DNA from: Streptomyces iconiensis
GTDB lineage: Bacteria > Actinomycetota > Actinomycetes > Streptomycetales > Streptomycetaceae
Direction of reading: 5' to 3'
Length of the DNA stretch: 64,000 bases
Assembly (NCBI RefSeq): GCF_028657195.3
Contig: NZ_JANCPR020000013.1
Coordinates: 150,155-214,154, forward strand
Under the pieces are notes generated by a model that was not told the origin of the DNA, did no database searches, and worked only from the letters and a program-made list of their open reading frames with translations. Below, piece by piece: positions 1-8,267 of this stretch (position 1 is the first letter of the stretch; every line of letters begins with the position of its first letter). The position numbers were made by a program, and so were the translations under genes.

Positions 1-2
1 CC

Positions 3-770
3 AAGGAGTGCCGCGCCAAGCTGAACGGTGTGCAGCACGAGATCTTCGAGCGGCGCGGCGAGATGGTGCCGCGCCTCAAGAAGTGGGCCAAGGAGAACGA
101 CTACACCTTCAAGCTCGCCGGCAGCGCCGACAAGGCGTTCGAGCTGATCGCGCAGGACCTGGTCTGGGGCTACTGGCAGTACCACCTGGAGTCCGAGTGC
201 GACCAGGTGCCCAGCGAGAAGGCGTCGACCGACGAGCTGTACAAGTGGGCCGACGAGATCGGCGGCTGGTCAGCAGGTACCGACCAGGGCATGCTGCCGT
301 ACACGCCGTACTACTACCAGGCGGGCACCCAGCTCGGCGCCCCCGACTACGAGGAGCCCCTCCTCGACGACGTGCGCAGGTACCCGGGCCTCAACAAGCC
401 GCGCACCTACGTGCCGCGCGACATCCCGATGCGCTTCAACAAGCACGACAAGGCGATGCGCGACGTCGACCGCTGGGTGCGTCACCACTCCTCGGAGATG
501 CTCTTCGTCAATGGTGAGAACGACCCGTGGAGCGCCGAGCCGTTCCGTCCCGGCAGGCACACGAAGAACACCGCTGTCTACACGGCCCCCGGCCAGAACC
601 ACGGGGCCAACATCGCCAAGCTCGCCGAGGACGACCGCGCGAAGGCCACACGCGCGCTGATGAAGTTCGCCGGCCTCGACATCGACCCGGGCGCGAAGAC
701 GAAGCGCCTCACGAAGTACGACAAGAAGCTGGACCGTCCTGACAAGGACGAACTGACGCTGCGCCCGTAA
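3..770 (+). CDS. S37-family (PS-10 type) secreted tripeptidyl aminopeptidase, 3' part
   Basis: The reading frame is open from the window edge, so the N-terminus, signal peptide and nucleophile serine lie outside. The visible 255 residues match the C-terminal part of streptomycete S37 peptidases, which are extracellular alpha/beta-hydrolase-fold enzymes that remove short peptides from proline-rich N-termini. NGENDPWS (encoded near 511-534) is a plausible site for the catalytic Asp, and GQNHGANI near 592-615 for the catalytic His. The tail is rich in Lys and Asp. A strong hairpin follows directly, so this is probably the last gene of its transcript. Family assignment is from remembered sequence pattern; the truncation is only the window boundary. 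Confidence 0.8.
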   Translation, partial: KECRAKLNGVQHEIFERRGEMVPRLKKWAKENDYTFKLAGSADKAFELIAQDLVWGYWQYHLESECDQVPSEKASTDELYKWADEIGGWSAGTDQGMLPYTPYYYQAGTQLGAPDYEEPLLDDVRRYPGLNKPRTYVPRDIPMRFNKHDKAMRDVDRWVRHHSSEMLFVNGENDPWSAEPFRPGRHTKNTAVYTAPGQNHGANIAKLAEDDRAKATRALMKFAGLDIDPGAKTKRLTKYDKKLDRPDKDELTLRP

Positions 771-793
771 CGGCACCGTCGGCGCAAGACTCG

Positions 794-833
794 CGGGCCG
801 CGGTGACGGGGAAGACCCCGCCGTCGCGGCCCG
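794..833 (+). terminator. Intrinsic-type terminator hairpin after the S37 peptidase
   Basis: Positions 794-811 pair with 816-833 as an 18-bp stem with one mismatch and two G-U pairs, closed by a 4-nt loop (aaga). It starts 24 bases after the peptidase stop. There is no clear U-run, as is usual for streptomycete terminators. Confidence 0.75.
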
Positions 834-954
834 TTCCGTGCACCGGCCGCCCATGGGGCACGCACCCACCCGCGTGGGCCGGCCCCCGCAGAGCACGTGC
901 GGGCCGCGGCGCGCCCCGTGTGCCGGGGCCAGCTGCGCGCCGCCGCACGCCCGT

Positions 955-1593
955 TCACACGCGGTAGGCGCAGCCGACCGGTCGCGTGCCGCCGAGGTCG
1001 ATGTACAGGTCCGTGTCGGGCGGGCAGCGGTCGCGCTCGGTGACGCGCCGGTCGACGCGGAACTCGGGCGGGTGCCGGCCGGGCACCGCGTCACAGGGGG
1101 TCTCCTTGACCTCGCTGTCGCGACCTGTGGTGTAGACGCAGTCGCCGACGACGGTGAGCGGTCCGCCGCCGCCCCCGGGGTCGCCGGGGTGCGGGGCCTC
1201 CAGGGCGCGCATGCAGGCGTACCCCCTGGTCACGCCGGCGTCGCCGCTGTCGTCGGAGGCGGGGCGGCGCTCGCTGATGTGCAGTACGTAGTCCGTACGG
1301 GCCGGGCAGCGCGGCCCGTTGGCGCGGGTGCCCTCATGGCGTGCGATGACCTTCGCCGCCGCGCGCTCGCCCTGGCAGGGCACCTCCTCGACCCGCTGCC
1401 TGTTACGGGTGCCGCACTCGCCCCGTGCGAGGAAGGCGCCCGGCCCGGTGGCCGGTGCGGAGGCGGTCGCATGGGCGCTGCCGCCCGTCCCCCCGCCCGA
1501 ACCGGCCGACCCGGCACAGCCGTTGGCGGCGAGCGCGAACACCATCGCGCAGCCGGCCGTCAGCACGGCCGCGCGCATCACATGGATACGCAT
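955..1593 (-). CDS. Putative secreted lipoprotein, Cys-rich C-terminal half
   Basis: A 212-residue protein. The start at 1593 is chosen because GGGGGAG lies a few bases upstream and the hydrophobic signal stretch then sits at the N-terminus; a longer frame upstream has no such support. Residues about 6-25 form a signal peptide ending in LAANGC, a lipobox, followed by a Gly/Ser/Thr-rich linker. The mature domain has several Cys residues, including VGDCVY, and resembles the small LppU/SCO3897-type extracellular domains, but only weakly. No enzymatic residues are recognised. It is a single gene, convergent with the peptidase. Confidence 0.6.
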   Translation of the reverse strand: MRIHVMRAAVLTAGCAMVFALAANGCAGSAGSGGGTGGSAHATASAPATGPGAFLARGECGTRNRQRVEEVPCQGERAAAKVIARHEGTRANGPRCPARTDYVLHISERRPASDDSGDAGVTRGYACMRALEAPHPGDPGGGGGPLTVVGDCVYTTGRDSEVKETPCDAVPGRHPPEFRVDRRVTERDRCPPDTDLYIDLGGTRPVGCAYRV

Positions 1594-2087
1594 GGTGCCC
1601 GGCTCCCCCCGGTCGTTCCCTCGCCGCCCGCGTACCGCGGCGCTCCCCGACGCCTTACGCCGGGTCCTCGCCCCTTTCCCGGCGCGCTTCCAGACTGCAC
1701 GGGGCGCGGACGTGCGGACCATACGTCGATGGAGTGACCCGCCACCGGCGCAGTTGGAGGGGGCGCACCGGTGGCGGTGTTACCGCCTGCCGCGGGCGGT
1801 GGAGAGGGTGGTCAGCGACGCAGCCAGCAGCGAGGCCGACACCGTGCCGCGGCGACTCAGGCGGTACGCCGTTGGGACGTCCGGCGGCGGGTGAAGGTTC
1901 CGGGAATTCCACTCCTTACGGAAAAACCCCAGAAATGGTGTGCCTGTGGAGGAAGTTACCCACGAGGGCGGAGCGCACATCGGTGACCGCTCGCCCGGTG
2001 GGCCGTGCGCGGCTCGTACGCGGCCTTGTGCGGTCCCTGTGCGGCCGTACGCGGGCTGTGTCGGTCGGCGTGCGGTCGGCGTGCGGT
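1594..2087. other. Intergenic stretch of about 490 bases without a supported gene
   Basis: Both flanking genes read leftward. Small frames exist on both strands, but none combines a ribosome site, coding-like composition and a recognisable product. Around 1915-1990 the sequence is less GC-rich than its surroundings. It may hold the promoter of the lipoprotein gene, but no clear -35/-10 pair was seen. Near 2062-2086 a short element (gtcggcgtgcg) is repeated. Confidence 0.4.
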
Positions 2088-2975
2088 TCAGGCCGCCTCG
2101 GCCAGCAGCTCCAGCAGGTGGGCGCGTACGCGGGGCAGCAGCGCCGGCAGTTCGGGGATGTCGGGGTACCAGCGCTTCTCGTACTCCCAGCACAGCCAGT
2201 CGCCGTTCCCGCTCCCACTCCCGGCCGCGCCTCCGTTCCCCTGCGCGGACCCGTCGGTTCCGCCCTTCCCGCCGTCGCTTCCTGCCGAGCCCAGGTCGCT
2301 GCCACGGGTGAGGAGTTCGACGACCTCGGCGAGCGGCAGGACGCCGTCGCCCGGTGGCAGGGGAGTGGAGTCCTCGCGCGAGGCGATGTCCTTGACCTGG
2401 ACGTAGCCGAGGTACGGCGCGAGCAGCCGGTGTGTCTTCTCCGGGTCCTCGCCGCCACGCCAGGTGTGCATCACGTCCCACAGCACCCCGGCCGAGGGGT
2501 GCTCGACCCCGCGCAGTACGCGCGCGGCGTCGGCGCCCGTGCGGTGCGAGTCATGGGTCTCCAGCAGAACGCGTACCCCGAGGTCGGCGGCCATCGAGGC
2601 CGCCTTCGTCAGGCGCCGTACCGCCGTCGCGTCGCCCTCGGCGATCCCCGCTTCGCCGCCTCCGGGGAAGACCCGCGCGTACGGTGCTCCCAGGTCGCGG
2701 GCCAGCTCCAGCAGCGCGCGCACCCGTGAGAGAACGGGCTCGTCCTCGCCGCTCTCGGCCACACGCGGGTATCCGGCAACGCACAGGATCGCGATCCCGG
2801 CGTCCTTGAAGCGCTCCACCACCTCGACGCGCTCGCTCAGACCGAGGCCGGGGTGCACCGGCTCCTCGGGGTGTGCGCGCAGCTCCACCCCGTGGAAGCC
2901 GTTGTCGGTCGCGAGGCGCAGCACCTCGGGAACGGGCAGGCCAGGGACGCCGAGAGTGGAGAAGGCGAGTCGCAT
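2088..2975 (-). CDS. Sugar phosphate isomerase/epimerase-like TIM-barrel protein (AP endonuclease 2 fold)
   Basis: A 295-residue TIM barrel of the xylose isomerase-like/AP endonuclease family 2 superfamily. The N-terminal strand MRLAFSTLGVPG, then NGFHGVELR, LLETHDSH, GVLWDVMH and GYVQVKDI carry the acidic and His residues that usually bind a divalent metal in this fold. A Gly/Ser-rich insertion of about 30 residues near 235-262 is unusual and probably a surface loop. It is the third gene of a leftward LacI-GNAT-isomerase operon and starts 4 bases after the GNAT stop. Function is probably isomerisation or epimerisation of a ketose or inositol-like intermediate; the substrate is not deducible. 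Confidence 0.8.
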   Translation of the reverse strand: MRLAFSTLGVPGLPVPEVLRLATDNGFHGVELRAHPEEPVHPGLGLSERVEVVERFKDAGIAILCVAGYPRVAESGEDEPVLSRVRALLELARDLGAPYARVFPGGGEAGIAEGDATAVRRLTKAASMAADLGVRVLLETHDSHRTGADAARVLRGVEHPSAGVLWDVMHTWRGGEDPEKTHRLLAPYLGYVQVKDIASREDSTPLPPGDGVLPLAEVVELLTRGSDLGSAGSDGGKGGTDGSAQGNGGAAGSGSGNGDWLCWEYEKRWYPDIPELPALLPRVRAHLLELLAEAA

Positions 2976-2979
2976 GCGC

Positions 2980-3501
2980 TCAGAGGACCAGATGCCAGTC
3001 CTGTCCGACAAGGTCCCTGCCGTAACTGCGGTGGTGAGTCTCCGCCGTCTGGACGAACCCGGCGTCCAGGCACAGCCCCCGCGCGGCCACCAGCACGTTC
3101 TGGCCGCGCAGCACCAGGGCGCGGTAGCCGACCCCGCGGGCGAACCCCACACACTCGGCGAGCAGGCGCCGCCCCAGGCCACGCCCGCGCGCGTACGGCT
3201 CGACGAGCAGCAGCCGCAGCCGCGCGGTCGAGGGCGCGGAGCCGTCCCGTACGCACATCGCGCAGCCCGCACGCTCCCCCTCCAGCTCCGCGATCCAGAC
3301 GCGCTCCAGGAGCGGATGGTGGTCATCGGCGAAGGCGGCGACGACCCGCGCGCAGTGCGCCTCGAACCTGGCGTCCCAGCCGAACTCCCGCGCGTACACG
3401 GCACCGTGGCGCTCGACCATCCAGCCGAGGTCGCCCGGCCGCGGGGACCGGAGCACGGCGGCGTCCGGGTCGGGGGTGAGGCCCGGGAACACGGCAGCCA
3501 T
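2980..3501 (-). CDS. GNAT-family N-acetyltransferase
   Basis: A 173-residue GNAT domain. The acetyl-CoA pyrophosphate-binding motif appears as ARGRGLGRRLL after the beta-4 strand (LRLLLVEPYA). The N-terminal pattern, a Trp-Met-Val-Glu-Arg-His helix followed by YAREFGWD, resembles the acetyltransferase half of MarR-GNAT fusion proteins, here without the MarR part. The start at 3501 follows AGGAGA. It lies between a LacI regulator (35-base gap) and an isomerase-like gene (4-base gap), so it is co-transcribed. The target may be a pathway metabolite, its amine form, or a protein; this is inference from position only. Confidence 0.82.
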   Translation of the reverse strand: MAAVFPGLTPDPDAAVLRSPRPGDLGWMVERHGAVYAREFGWDARFEAHCARVVAAFADDHHPLLERVWIAELEGERAGCAMCVRDGSAPSTARLRLLLVEPYARGRGLGRRLLAECVGFARGVGYRALVLRGQNVLVAARGLCLDAGFVQTAETHHRSYGRDLVGQDWHLVL

Positions 3502-3536
3502 GGTTCTCCTCTCGCGCCCGCTCGGGCTCCGCGCGG

Positions 3537-4637
3537 TCAGTCCGTACGGGGCCGTGCGGTCGAGTCGCGCACCATGAGGTCGGCCCGTACGGTCGCCACC
3601 CCGCCGGGCGGCGGCCCCTGGCGCCCCAGCGCGAGCTTCCCGGCCCGTGCCCCCGCCTCGTGCAGCGGCAGCCGTACGGTGGTGAGCGCGGGCGCAGCGT
3701 CGGCGCTGAAGGGCAGGTCGTCGAAGCCGGCGACCGACACGTCCTCCGGAATCCGCAGCCCCTGGTCGCGCAGGGCCGCGCAGACGCCGAGCGCCACGGT
3801 GTCGTTGGCGGCCAGTACCGCCGTCAACCGCGGCTCCCTGCGCAGCAGTTCGAGGGCGCCGTCGTACCCGGACGACCTGTCGTAACCGCCACCGTGCACC
3901 GTCAGCGGCTCCGCCTCCCGCACCGGCCCGCCCCGGTGCTCCAGCAGCGCGGAACGGTGCCCCTCCAGGCGGTGCCGTGTCGTGGTGCGCTCGGCGGGGC
4001 CCGCTACGTAGCCGATGGCGCGGTGACCGAGCGCGAGCAGATGCTCGGTGAGCCTGCGTGCGCCGCCTCTGTTGTCGAACGCCACGGTCAGTACGGGGAG
4101 TTCGCCGTGCCCCTGGGGTCCGCGCTGCCCGGGGAGCGCGGGGCCCAGTGGGGGCCGGCCGCACAGCACGATGCGGGTGCCGCCGGCGGCGAGGCGCTGG
4201 AGGCGTGCGGAGAGAGCCGCGCTGTGTTCGGCGTCCTCCACCGCGCCACCGGTGAGCACGATCGCCGCGGCGCGCTGGCGCTGGAGGAGGGTGAGATAGG
4301 TCAGCTCCTGCTCGGGAGAGCCGCCCGTGTTGCACACGACGGCGAGCTTGTGGGAACCCTGTGCGCCGTCCGGGCCGTTCAGCTCGCTCTGCACGGCGCC
4401 GGCGATGATCCCGAAGAAGGGGTCGGCTATGTCGTTCACCAGGATGCCGACGAGGTCGGAGCTGGCCGCTGCGAGGGAGCTGGCGGGGCCGTTGACGACG
4501 TACTCCAGCTCTTCCACCGCGCGCATCACCCGCGTGCGGGTGGCGCCCGCCACGGGGTAGTTGCCGCTCAGGACGCGGGAGACGGTCGCCGCCGAGACCC
4601 CCGCGCGTGCGGCCACGTCGGCCAGGGTCACTGCCAT
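3537..4637 (-). CDS. LacI-family transcriptional regulator of the divergent catabolic module
   Basis: 366 residues. The first 20 residues (TLADVAARAGVSAATVSRVL) are the LacI helix-turn-helix, followed by a hinge helix (NGPASSLAAA) and a periplasmic-binding-protein-like sensor domain (LVGILVNDIADPFF). It is the first gene of a leftward operon, and its start faces a rightward oxidoreductase operon across about 217 bases that contain a LacI-like palindrome. By analogy it should repress both operons until the pathway substrate or intermediate binds. The effector cannot be read from the sequence. Confidence 0.9.
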   Translation of the reverse strand: MAVTLADVAARAGVSAATVSRVLSGNYPVAGATRTRVMRAVEELEYVVNGPASSLAAASSDLVGILVNDIADPFFGIIAGAVQSELNGPDGAQGSHKLAVVCNTGGSPEQELTYLTLLQRQRAAAIVLTGGAVEDAEHSAALSARLQRLAAGGTRIVLCGRPPLGPALPGQRGPQGHGELPVLTVAFDNRGGARRLTEHLLALGHRAIGYVAGPAERTTTRHRLEGHRSALLEHRGGPVREAEPLTVHGGGYDRSSGYDGALELLRREPRLTAVLAANDTVALGVCAALRDQGLRIPEDVSVAGFDDLPFSADAAPALTTVRLPLHEAGARAGKLALGRQGPPPGGVATVRADLMVRDSTARPRTD

Positions 4638-4770
4638 CGCTCGGTCCTCCTGGTCGTCTCGGTGTCGGCACGTGGAACAAGGGGTGCCATGGTCTCACTC
4701 CACAGGGGGCGCCACATGGCCTACCAAGTCCCTTGTAGAAGTCCGGTATTGGCGGTTAACGTGCCGGAGT

Positions 4771-4788
4771 AGAAAGCGCTTGCTAAAG
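4771..4788. promoter_or_regulatory. LacI-type operator in the divergent promoter region
   Basis: The palindromic core AAGCGCTT (4774-4781) sits in AGAAAGCGCTTGCTAAAG. The central CG and flanking A/T bases match the general operator style of LacI regulators. It lies between the divergent LacI gene and the oxidoreductase gene, about 70 bases before the latter's start. A direct role is inferred from position and symmetry. Confidence 0.6.
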
Positions 4789-4854
4789 GGTGGTCACCGC
4801 ACCCGGGGGAGCGCCCCGCCGCCCCCAGCTGACCGAACAGGGAGAAGAGCCCAC

Positions 4855-6018
4855 GTGACACGCAGGACAGTGCGGATCGCCATGAACGGCGTGACCGGCC
4901 GGATGGGACACAGGCAGCACCTCGTGCGGTCTCTCCTGGCCCTCCGCGAACAGGGCGGACTGGATCTGGGCAACGGGGAGACGCTGTGGCCCGAGCCCGT
5001 ACTCGTCGGCCGCAGGGAACACGCGCTGACCGCCCTCGCGGAGCGCTACGGGCTCGACCCGCAAGCGGTGTCAACGGATCTGGACGCCGTGCTCGCCGAC
5101 GACAGCATCGACATCTACTTCGACGCGCAGGTCACCTCGGCGCGCGAAGAGGCGCTCAAGAAGGCCGTCGCGGCAGGCAAGCACCTCTACGCGGAGAAGC
5201 CGACGGCGACCTCACTGGACGGTGCGCTGGAGCTGGCCAGGGCGGCGGCGCTCGCCGGCGTCAAGCACGGGGTGGTGCAGGACAAGCTGTTCCTGCCGGG
5301 CCTGCGCAAGCTCAAGCGGCTCGTCGACAGCGGCTTCTTCGGCCGGGTCCTGTCCGTGCGCGGCGAGTTCGGCTACTGGGTCTTCGAGGGCGACGGGCAG
5401 CCGGCGCAGCGCCCCTCCTGGAACTACCGCGCGGAGGACGGCGGGGGCATCGTCAGCGACATGTTCCCGCACTGGGAGTACGTACTGCACGGGCTGTTCG
5501 GCCGGGTCACGTCCGTACAGGCGCAGACGGCGACGCACATTCCCCGCCGCTGGGACGAGAACGGCGAGCCCTATGAGGCCACGGCCGACGACTCCGCCTA
5601 CGGCATCTTCACCCTGGAGGGCGGGGCCGTCGCACAGATCAACTCCTCCTGGGCGGTGCGCGTGCACCGCGACGAACTGGTCGAGTTCCAGGTGGACGGC
5701 ACCGAGGGCTCGGCCGTCGCCGGGCTGCGCGGCTGCCGCTACCAGCACCGCGTCGGCACCCCCAGGCCGGTATGGAACCCGGACCTGCCCGCGACCGAGC
5801 CGTTCAGGGACCAGTGGCAGGAGGTACCTGACAACGACGGGGACGAGGGCATCAACGGCTTCAAGGCCCAGTGGGAGCTTTTCCTGCGGCACGTCGCGCT
5901 GGACGAGCCGTACACCTGGGACCTGCTGGCGGGAGCGCGCGGCGTGCAGCTCGCCGAACTGGGCCTGCGCTCCTCCGCCGAAGGCCGCCGCTACGACGTA
6001 CCGGAGCTGTCCCTGTGA
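4855..6018 (+). CDS. Gfo/Idh/MocA-family NAD(P)-dependent oxidoreductase
   Basis: 387 residues. The GTG at 4855 is chosen because GGAGAAG lies 8-14 bases upstream. The N-terminal Rossmann domain has MNGVTGRMG in place of the classical GxGxxG. EKP at residues 114-116 is the hallmark of the family and supplies the catalytic lysine region. The C-terminal alpha/beta domain contains GGIVSDMFPHWEY, where the conserved Asp and His are likely active-site residues. Family members oxidise sugars, inositols or their derivatives. It is the first gene of the rightward operon, and its stop overlaps the next start by 4 bases, so translation is probably coupled. Confidence 0.88.
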   Translation: MTRRTVRIAMNGVTGRMGHRQHLVRSLLALREQGGLDLGNGETLWPEPVLVGRREHALTALAERYGLDPQAVSTDLDAVLADDSIDIYFDAQVTSAREEALKKAVAAGKHLYAEKPTATSLDGALELARAAALAGVKHGVVQDKLFLPGLRKLKRLVDSGFFGRVLSVRGEFGYWVFEGDGQPAQRPSWNYRAEDGGGIVSDMFPHWEYVLHGLFGRVTSVQAQTATHIPRRWDENGEPYEATADDSAYGIFTLEGGAVAQINSSWAVRVHRDELVEFQVDGTEGSAVAGLRGCRYQHRVGTPRPVWNPDLPATEPFRDQWQEVPDNDGDEGINGFKAQWELFLRHVALDEPYTWDLLAGARGVQLAELGLRSSAEGRRYDVPELSL

Positions 6019-7187
6019 TCCGGCTGCCCGACTCCTCGGGGCGGCTGCGCGCCTACACGCCTGTGGGGAAGGGCGGTCACGGTGCCGGGGCCCAGGGGCC
6101 GGCGCCGCGCTCCCGTACGGTCTTCGCCGCAGCGCACGTCGTGGCCGATCCGCTCGCCGACACCACGCCGGAAGGGCCCGCCGCCGTCGACTGGGACGCC
6201 ACCCTCGCCTTCCGCCGCCATCTGTGGGCGCACGGCCTGGGCGTGGCCGAGGCCATGGACACGGCGCAGCGCGGCATGGGCCTGGACTGGGAGGGCGCCG
6301 CTGAGCTGATCCGGCGCTCGGCAGCCGAGGCACGCGCCGTGGGCGGCAGGATCGCCTGCGGCGCGGGAACAGACCACCTGCCCGCCACCGGACAGCCGGC
6401 CGCCGGGCACACGCTCGCCGCGATCACCGCCGCCTACGGGGAGCAGCTGCACACCGTGGAGGAGACGGGCGCGCAGGCCATCCTCATGGCCTCCCGCGCC
6501 CTGGCCGCCACCGCACGCGGCCCCGAGGACTACGAGCAGGTCTACGGTGCCCTGCTCGCGCAGGCTGAGCGCCCCGTCATCCTGCACTGGCTCGGCCCGA
6601 TGTTCGACCCGGCGCTGGCGGGCTACTGGGGCAGCCAGGACCTGGACACCGCGACCGACACCTTCCTGCGCGTCGTCGCCGCGCACCCCGGCAGGGTGGA
6701 CGGTGTGAAGGTCTCCCTGCTCGACGCGGGGCGCGAAGTGGCCCTGCGGCGGCGGCTGCCCGAGGGAGTGCGCTGCTACACGGGGGACGACTTCCACTAC
6801 CCGGAGCTGATCGAGGGCGACGCACAGGGGCACAGCGACGCACTACTGGGAGTCTTCGACCCGCTGGCGCCGCTCGCGGCGCAGGCCGTCAGGCAGCTCG
6901 ACGCGGGCGGGGCGGGCGGCTTCCGTGCCACCCTCGACCCGACCGTTCCCCTCGCGCGCCACCTCTTCCAGGAGCCGACGCGCTACTACAAGACAGGTGT
7001 CGTCCTGCTCGCCTGGCTGGCGGGCCACCAGGAGCACTTCACCATGGTCGGCGGTCTCCAGTCGGCACGCTCCCTGCCCCACCTGGCACGCGCCTACGAA
7101 CTCGCCGACGGAATCGGCCTGTTCCCCGACCCCGAGCTGGCCCAGGCCCGTATGAAGCAGCTGCTCGCCGTCCATGGAGTGCACTGA
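6015..7187 (+). CDS. DUF993 protein, dihydrodipicolinate synthase-like TIM barrel
   Basis: 390 residues with a GTG start at 6015 inside the GTGA overlap with the oxidoreductase. It matches the actinobacterial DUF993 family, thought to be related to class I aldolases of the DapA fold. VDGVKVSLLD (encoded near 6698-6728) contains a lysine in the position expected for a Schiff-base lysine, and RCYTGDDFHYPELI follows. No member known to me has an established reaction. Its placement between an oxidoreductase and an isomerase-like protein suggests a retro-aldol or lyase step on an oxidised sugar or cyclitol. This is inference. Confidence 0.75.
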   Translation: MIRLPDSSGRLRAYTPVGKGGHGAGAQGPAPRSRTVFAAAHVVADPLADTTPEGPAAVDWDATLAFRRHLWAHGLGVAEAMDTAQRGMGLDWEGAAELIRRSAAEARAVGGRIACGAGTDHLPATGQPAAGHTLAAITAAYGEQLHTVEETGAQAILMASRALAATARGPEDYEQVYGALLAQAERPVILHWLGPMFDPALAGYWGSQDLDTATDTFLRVVAAHPGRVDGVKVSLLDAGREVALRRRLPEGVRCYTGDDFHYPELIEGDAQGHSDALLGVFDPLAPLAAQAVRQLDAGGAGGFRATLDPTVPLARHLFQEPTRYYKTGVVLLAWLAGHQEHFTMVGGLQSARSLPHLARAYELADGIGLFPDPELAQARMKQLLAVHGVH

Positions 7188-8023
7188 TGAACAGCGCAGA
7201 CCTCGCCCGCCTGTCCGTCAACCAGGAGACGGTCCGCCAGCTCTCGCTGCCCGAACTCGCCCGGGAGGCGGCCCTGCTGGGCGTCGGCGGCGTCGGGCTG
7301 TGGCGCGACCCGGTGCGCGCGTACGGACCGGCGAAGGCGGCCGGGCTGATGCGCGACCACGGGCTGACTGTCACGTCCCTGTGCAGGGGCGGTTTCTTCA
7401 CAGCGAAGGACCGGGCAGCGCGCACCCGCGCCCTGGACGACAACCGCGCGGCACTCGACGAGGCGGCTGCGCTCGGCACCGGCACCCTGGTGCTGGTCTC
7501 CGGTGGACTGGCGGACGGCGAACGGGACTTGGCGGCTGCACGCGAGCGCGTGGCCGAGGCGCTCGCCGAGCTGGCCCCCTACGCGCACGAGCGGGGCGTA
7601 CGGCTCGCCCTGGAGCCGCTGCATCCCATGTACGCGTCCGACCGCTGTGTGGTCTCCACGCTGGGGCAGGCACTCGACCTGGCCGAGCGCTTCCCCGCCG
7701 AGCGGGTCGGCGTCGTCGTGGACACGTACCACCTGTGGTGGGACGAACGGGTTCCCGAGCAGATCGCGCGCGCGGGCGCGGGGGACCGTATCGCCGCCTT
7801 CCAGCTCGCCGACTGGATCACACCGCTGCCCGAGGGCGTGCTGCTCGGCCGGGGCCAGCTCGGCGACGGCTCCGTCGATCTACGGGGCTTCAGGGAGCGG
7901 GTGGAAGCGGCCGGGTACCGGGGCGCGGTGGAGGTGGAGATCTTCAGCCCCGCGCTGTGGGCGAGGGACGGCGCCGAGGTGCTCAGGGAGACGGCTGAAC
8001 GCTATGTGCGCCATGTGCTGTGA
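7187..8023 (+). CDS. Sugar phosphate isomerase/epimerase-like TIM-barrel protein
   Basis: 278 residues. The ATG at 7187 overlaps the upstream TGA by one base. This is a second xylose-isomerase-like TIM barrel: ALEPLHPMYA, VGVVVDTYHLWWD and AVEVEIFSP carry the Glu, Asp, His and Glu residues that typically coordinate the metal in this family. Sequence similarity to the other isomerase-like protein of the module (2088-2975) is low, so they probably act on different intermediates. It ends the rightward operon, with a strong hairpin terminator about 170 bases later. Confidence 0.82.
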   Translation: MNSADLARLSVNQETVRQLSLPELAREAALLGVGGVGLWRDPVRAYGPAKAAGLMRDHGLTVTSLCRGGFFTAKDRAARTRALDDNRAALDEAAALGTGTLVLVSGGLADGERDLAAARERVAEALAELAPYAHERGVRLALEPLHPMYASDRCVVSTLGQALDLAERFPAERVGVVVDTYHLWWDERVPEQIARAGAGDRIAAFQLADWITPLPEGVLLGRGQLGDGSVDLRGFRERVEAAGYRGAVEVEIFSPALWARDGAEVLRETAERYVRHVL

Positions 8024-8089
8024 AGGACGTTGAACGCTACGGGTGCGACGTTCCGTGAGAGCTGAAGAGCCACCCCACCCACGGTGCGG

Positions 8090-8190
8090 CGGAAAAAATA
8101 ACGCAGCGCCGTGCAACCCTTCCGGAGAGTCGCGGGTCAAACCTGTATCGGCGCTCCTTGGGGGGATACATGGGGAGAGCCTTAGGGGGA
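8090..8190 (+). other. Untranslated leader-like stretch without a gene
   Basis: Between the isomerase stop and the terminator the sequence contains an A-rich run (ggaaaaaataacgc, 8091-8104) and then a stretch ending in ggggggatacATGG, which resembles the leader of a streptomycete gene with a ribosome site and start. The ATG at 8170 opens no convincing reading frame, because the terminator hairpin follows at once. It could be the remnant of a lost gene or simply 3' UTR. Confidence 0.25.
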
Positions 8191-8195
8191 GAATA

Positions 8196-8227
8196 CGAAG
8201 GGCCCGGTCTCAGGACCGGGCCCTTCG
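8196..8227. terminator. Bidirectional terminator between the DUF993 operon and the ribose operon
   Basis: A perfect 14-bp stem (8196-8209 with 8214-8227) with the loop tcag. It lies between two convergent operons and can serve both. Confidence 0.88.
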
Positions 8228-8267
8228 AGTAGGTGGCCCGGTGCCTGCGGCCACGGTTCCCTCCTGG

